Below, one piece after another: positions 63,951-64,000 of a stretch of DNA of 64,000 bases (position 1 is the first letter of the stretch; the number at the start of each line of letters is the position of its first letter). The stretch is from Amycolatopsis sp. CA-126428 (GTDB lineage: Bacteria > Actinomycetota > Actinomycetes > Mycobacteriales > Pseudonocardiaceae). The stretch spans positions 30,479-94,478 of the forward strand of contig NZ_PPHF01000032.1 in assembly GCF_002904335.1 (NCBI RefSeq), written 5' to 3'. Under the pieces are notes generated by a model. It searched no databases. It was not told where the DNA came from and worked only from the letters and a program-made list of their open reading frames with translations. A program made the translations under genes and the position numbers.

Positions 63951-64000
63951 TTCTAGTGCGCTTTAAACAAGCTGCTCACCTGCGGAAACACTGGGTTAGC
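63951..64000. other. Unlike sequence at the right edge
   Basis: These ~50 bases (with ctagtgcgctttaaacaagc) are clearly AT-richer than the rest and interrupt the LysR gene. They may be the end of an insertion element or other junction, but no terminal repeat can be tested because the window stops. Confidence 0.3.

Overview
The window is very GC-rich DNA with strong codon-position bias, GTG/TTG starts, many ATGA/GTGA gene overlaps and actinobacterial families (ANTAR proteins, AfsR-like regulators, DUF5937, DUF5947, DUF6084, group 1h hydrogenase). It reads as a chromosomal segment of a filamentous actinomycete, most likely Pseudonocardiaceae and Amycolatopsis-like; the genus is inferred from family resemblance. 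No rRNA, tRNA, CRISPR array or intact transposase was seen.

Layout. 0-11.4 kb holds accessory metabolism and regulators: a broken TIGR01777 epimerase, a quinone-oxidoreductase-like enzyme divergent from two tandem TetR genes, a large Tat-exported GH106-like glycosidase with a LacI-type operator, a LysR gene divergent from an SDR/F420-reductase-like pair with a textbook T-N11-A box, and two GAF-ANTAR proteins. At 11.4-12.8 kb is a secreted PHB-depolymerase-type esterase with a ricin-type lectin domain.

13.3-26.8 kb is the best-defined system: one 15-gene operon for a group 1h (actinobacterial, high-affinity) [NiFe] hydrogenase. It contains two SIS-domain genes, a HypC-like gene, hhyS, hhyL, a NifU-like gene, DUF5947, DUF6084, a hypothetical, the maturation protease, and hypC, hypD, hypE, hypA and hypB. 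hypF is convergent and overlaps hypB. A perfect CRP-type site lies just upstream. Such enzymes scavenge atmospheric H2 during starvation.

27-36.5 kb has a ricin/GH74 chimera, an ECF sigma factor with a membrane partner, an AfsR-like STAND regulator, a PIG-L deacetylase, a decayed nitrilase behind a structured leader, and an MFS exporter with a divergent DUF5937 regulator. 36.7-42.7 kb looks like a conflict or cell-death island: a CHAT-protease TPR protein divergent from a two-gene membrane/Cys-His operon, a STAND ATPase stump, and a protein with an eCIS-type 'LQRSAGNAAV' leader next to a small membrane protein. 42.8-48.8 kb carries small redox/regulator units with clear palindromic operators.

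49.0-56.3 kb is a compact eight-gene operon (FAD amino-acid oxidase, M19 dipeptidase, PhyH dioxygenase, SDR, proline-racemase-family epimerase, EamA exporter, serine acetyltransferase, cysteine-synthase-like enzyme). It shares an almost identical promoter/operator with the downstream HxlR gene. This is the strongest candidate for an undescribed pathway, probably making or processing a non-proteinogenic amino acid. The window ends with a second HxlR, a two-component system, an M1 peptidase, two exported or membrane proteins of unknown function, and a LysR gene that loses homology about 60 bases from the right edge.
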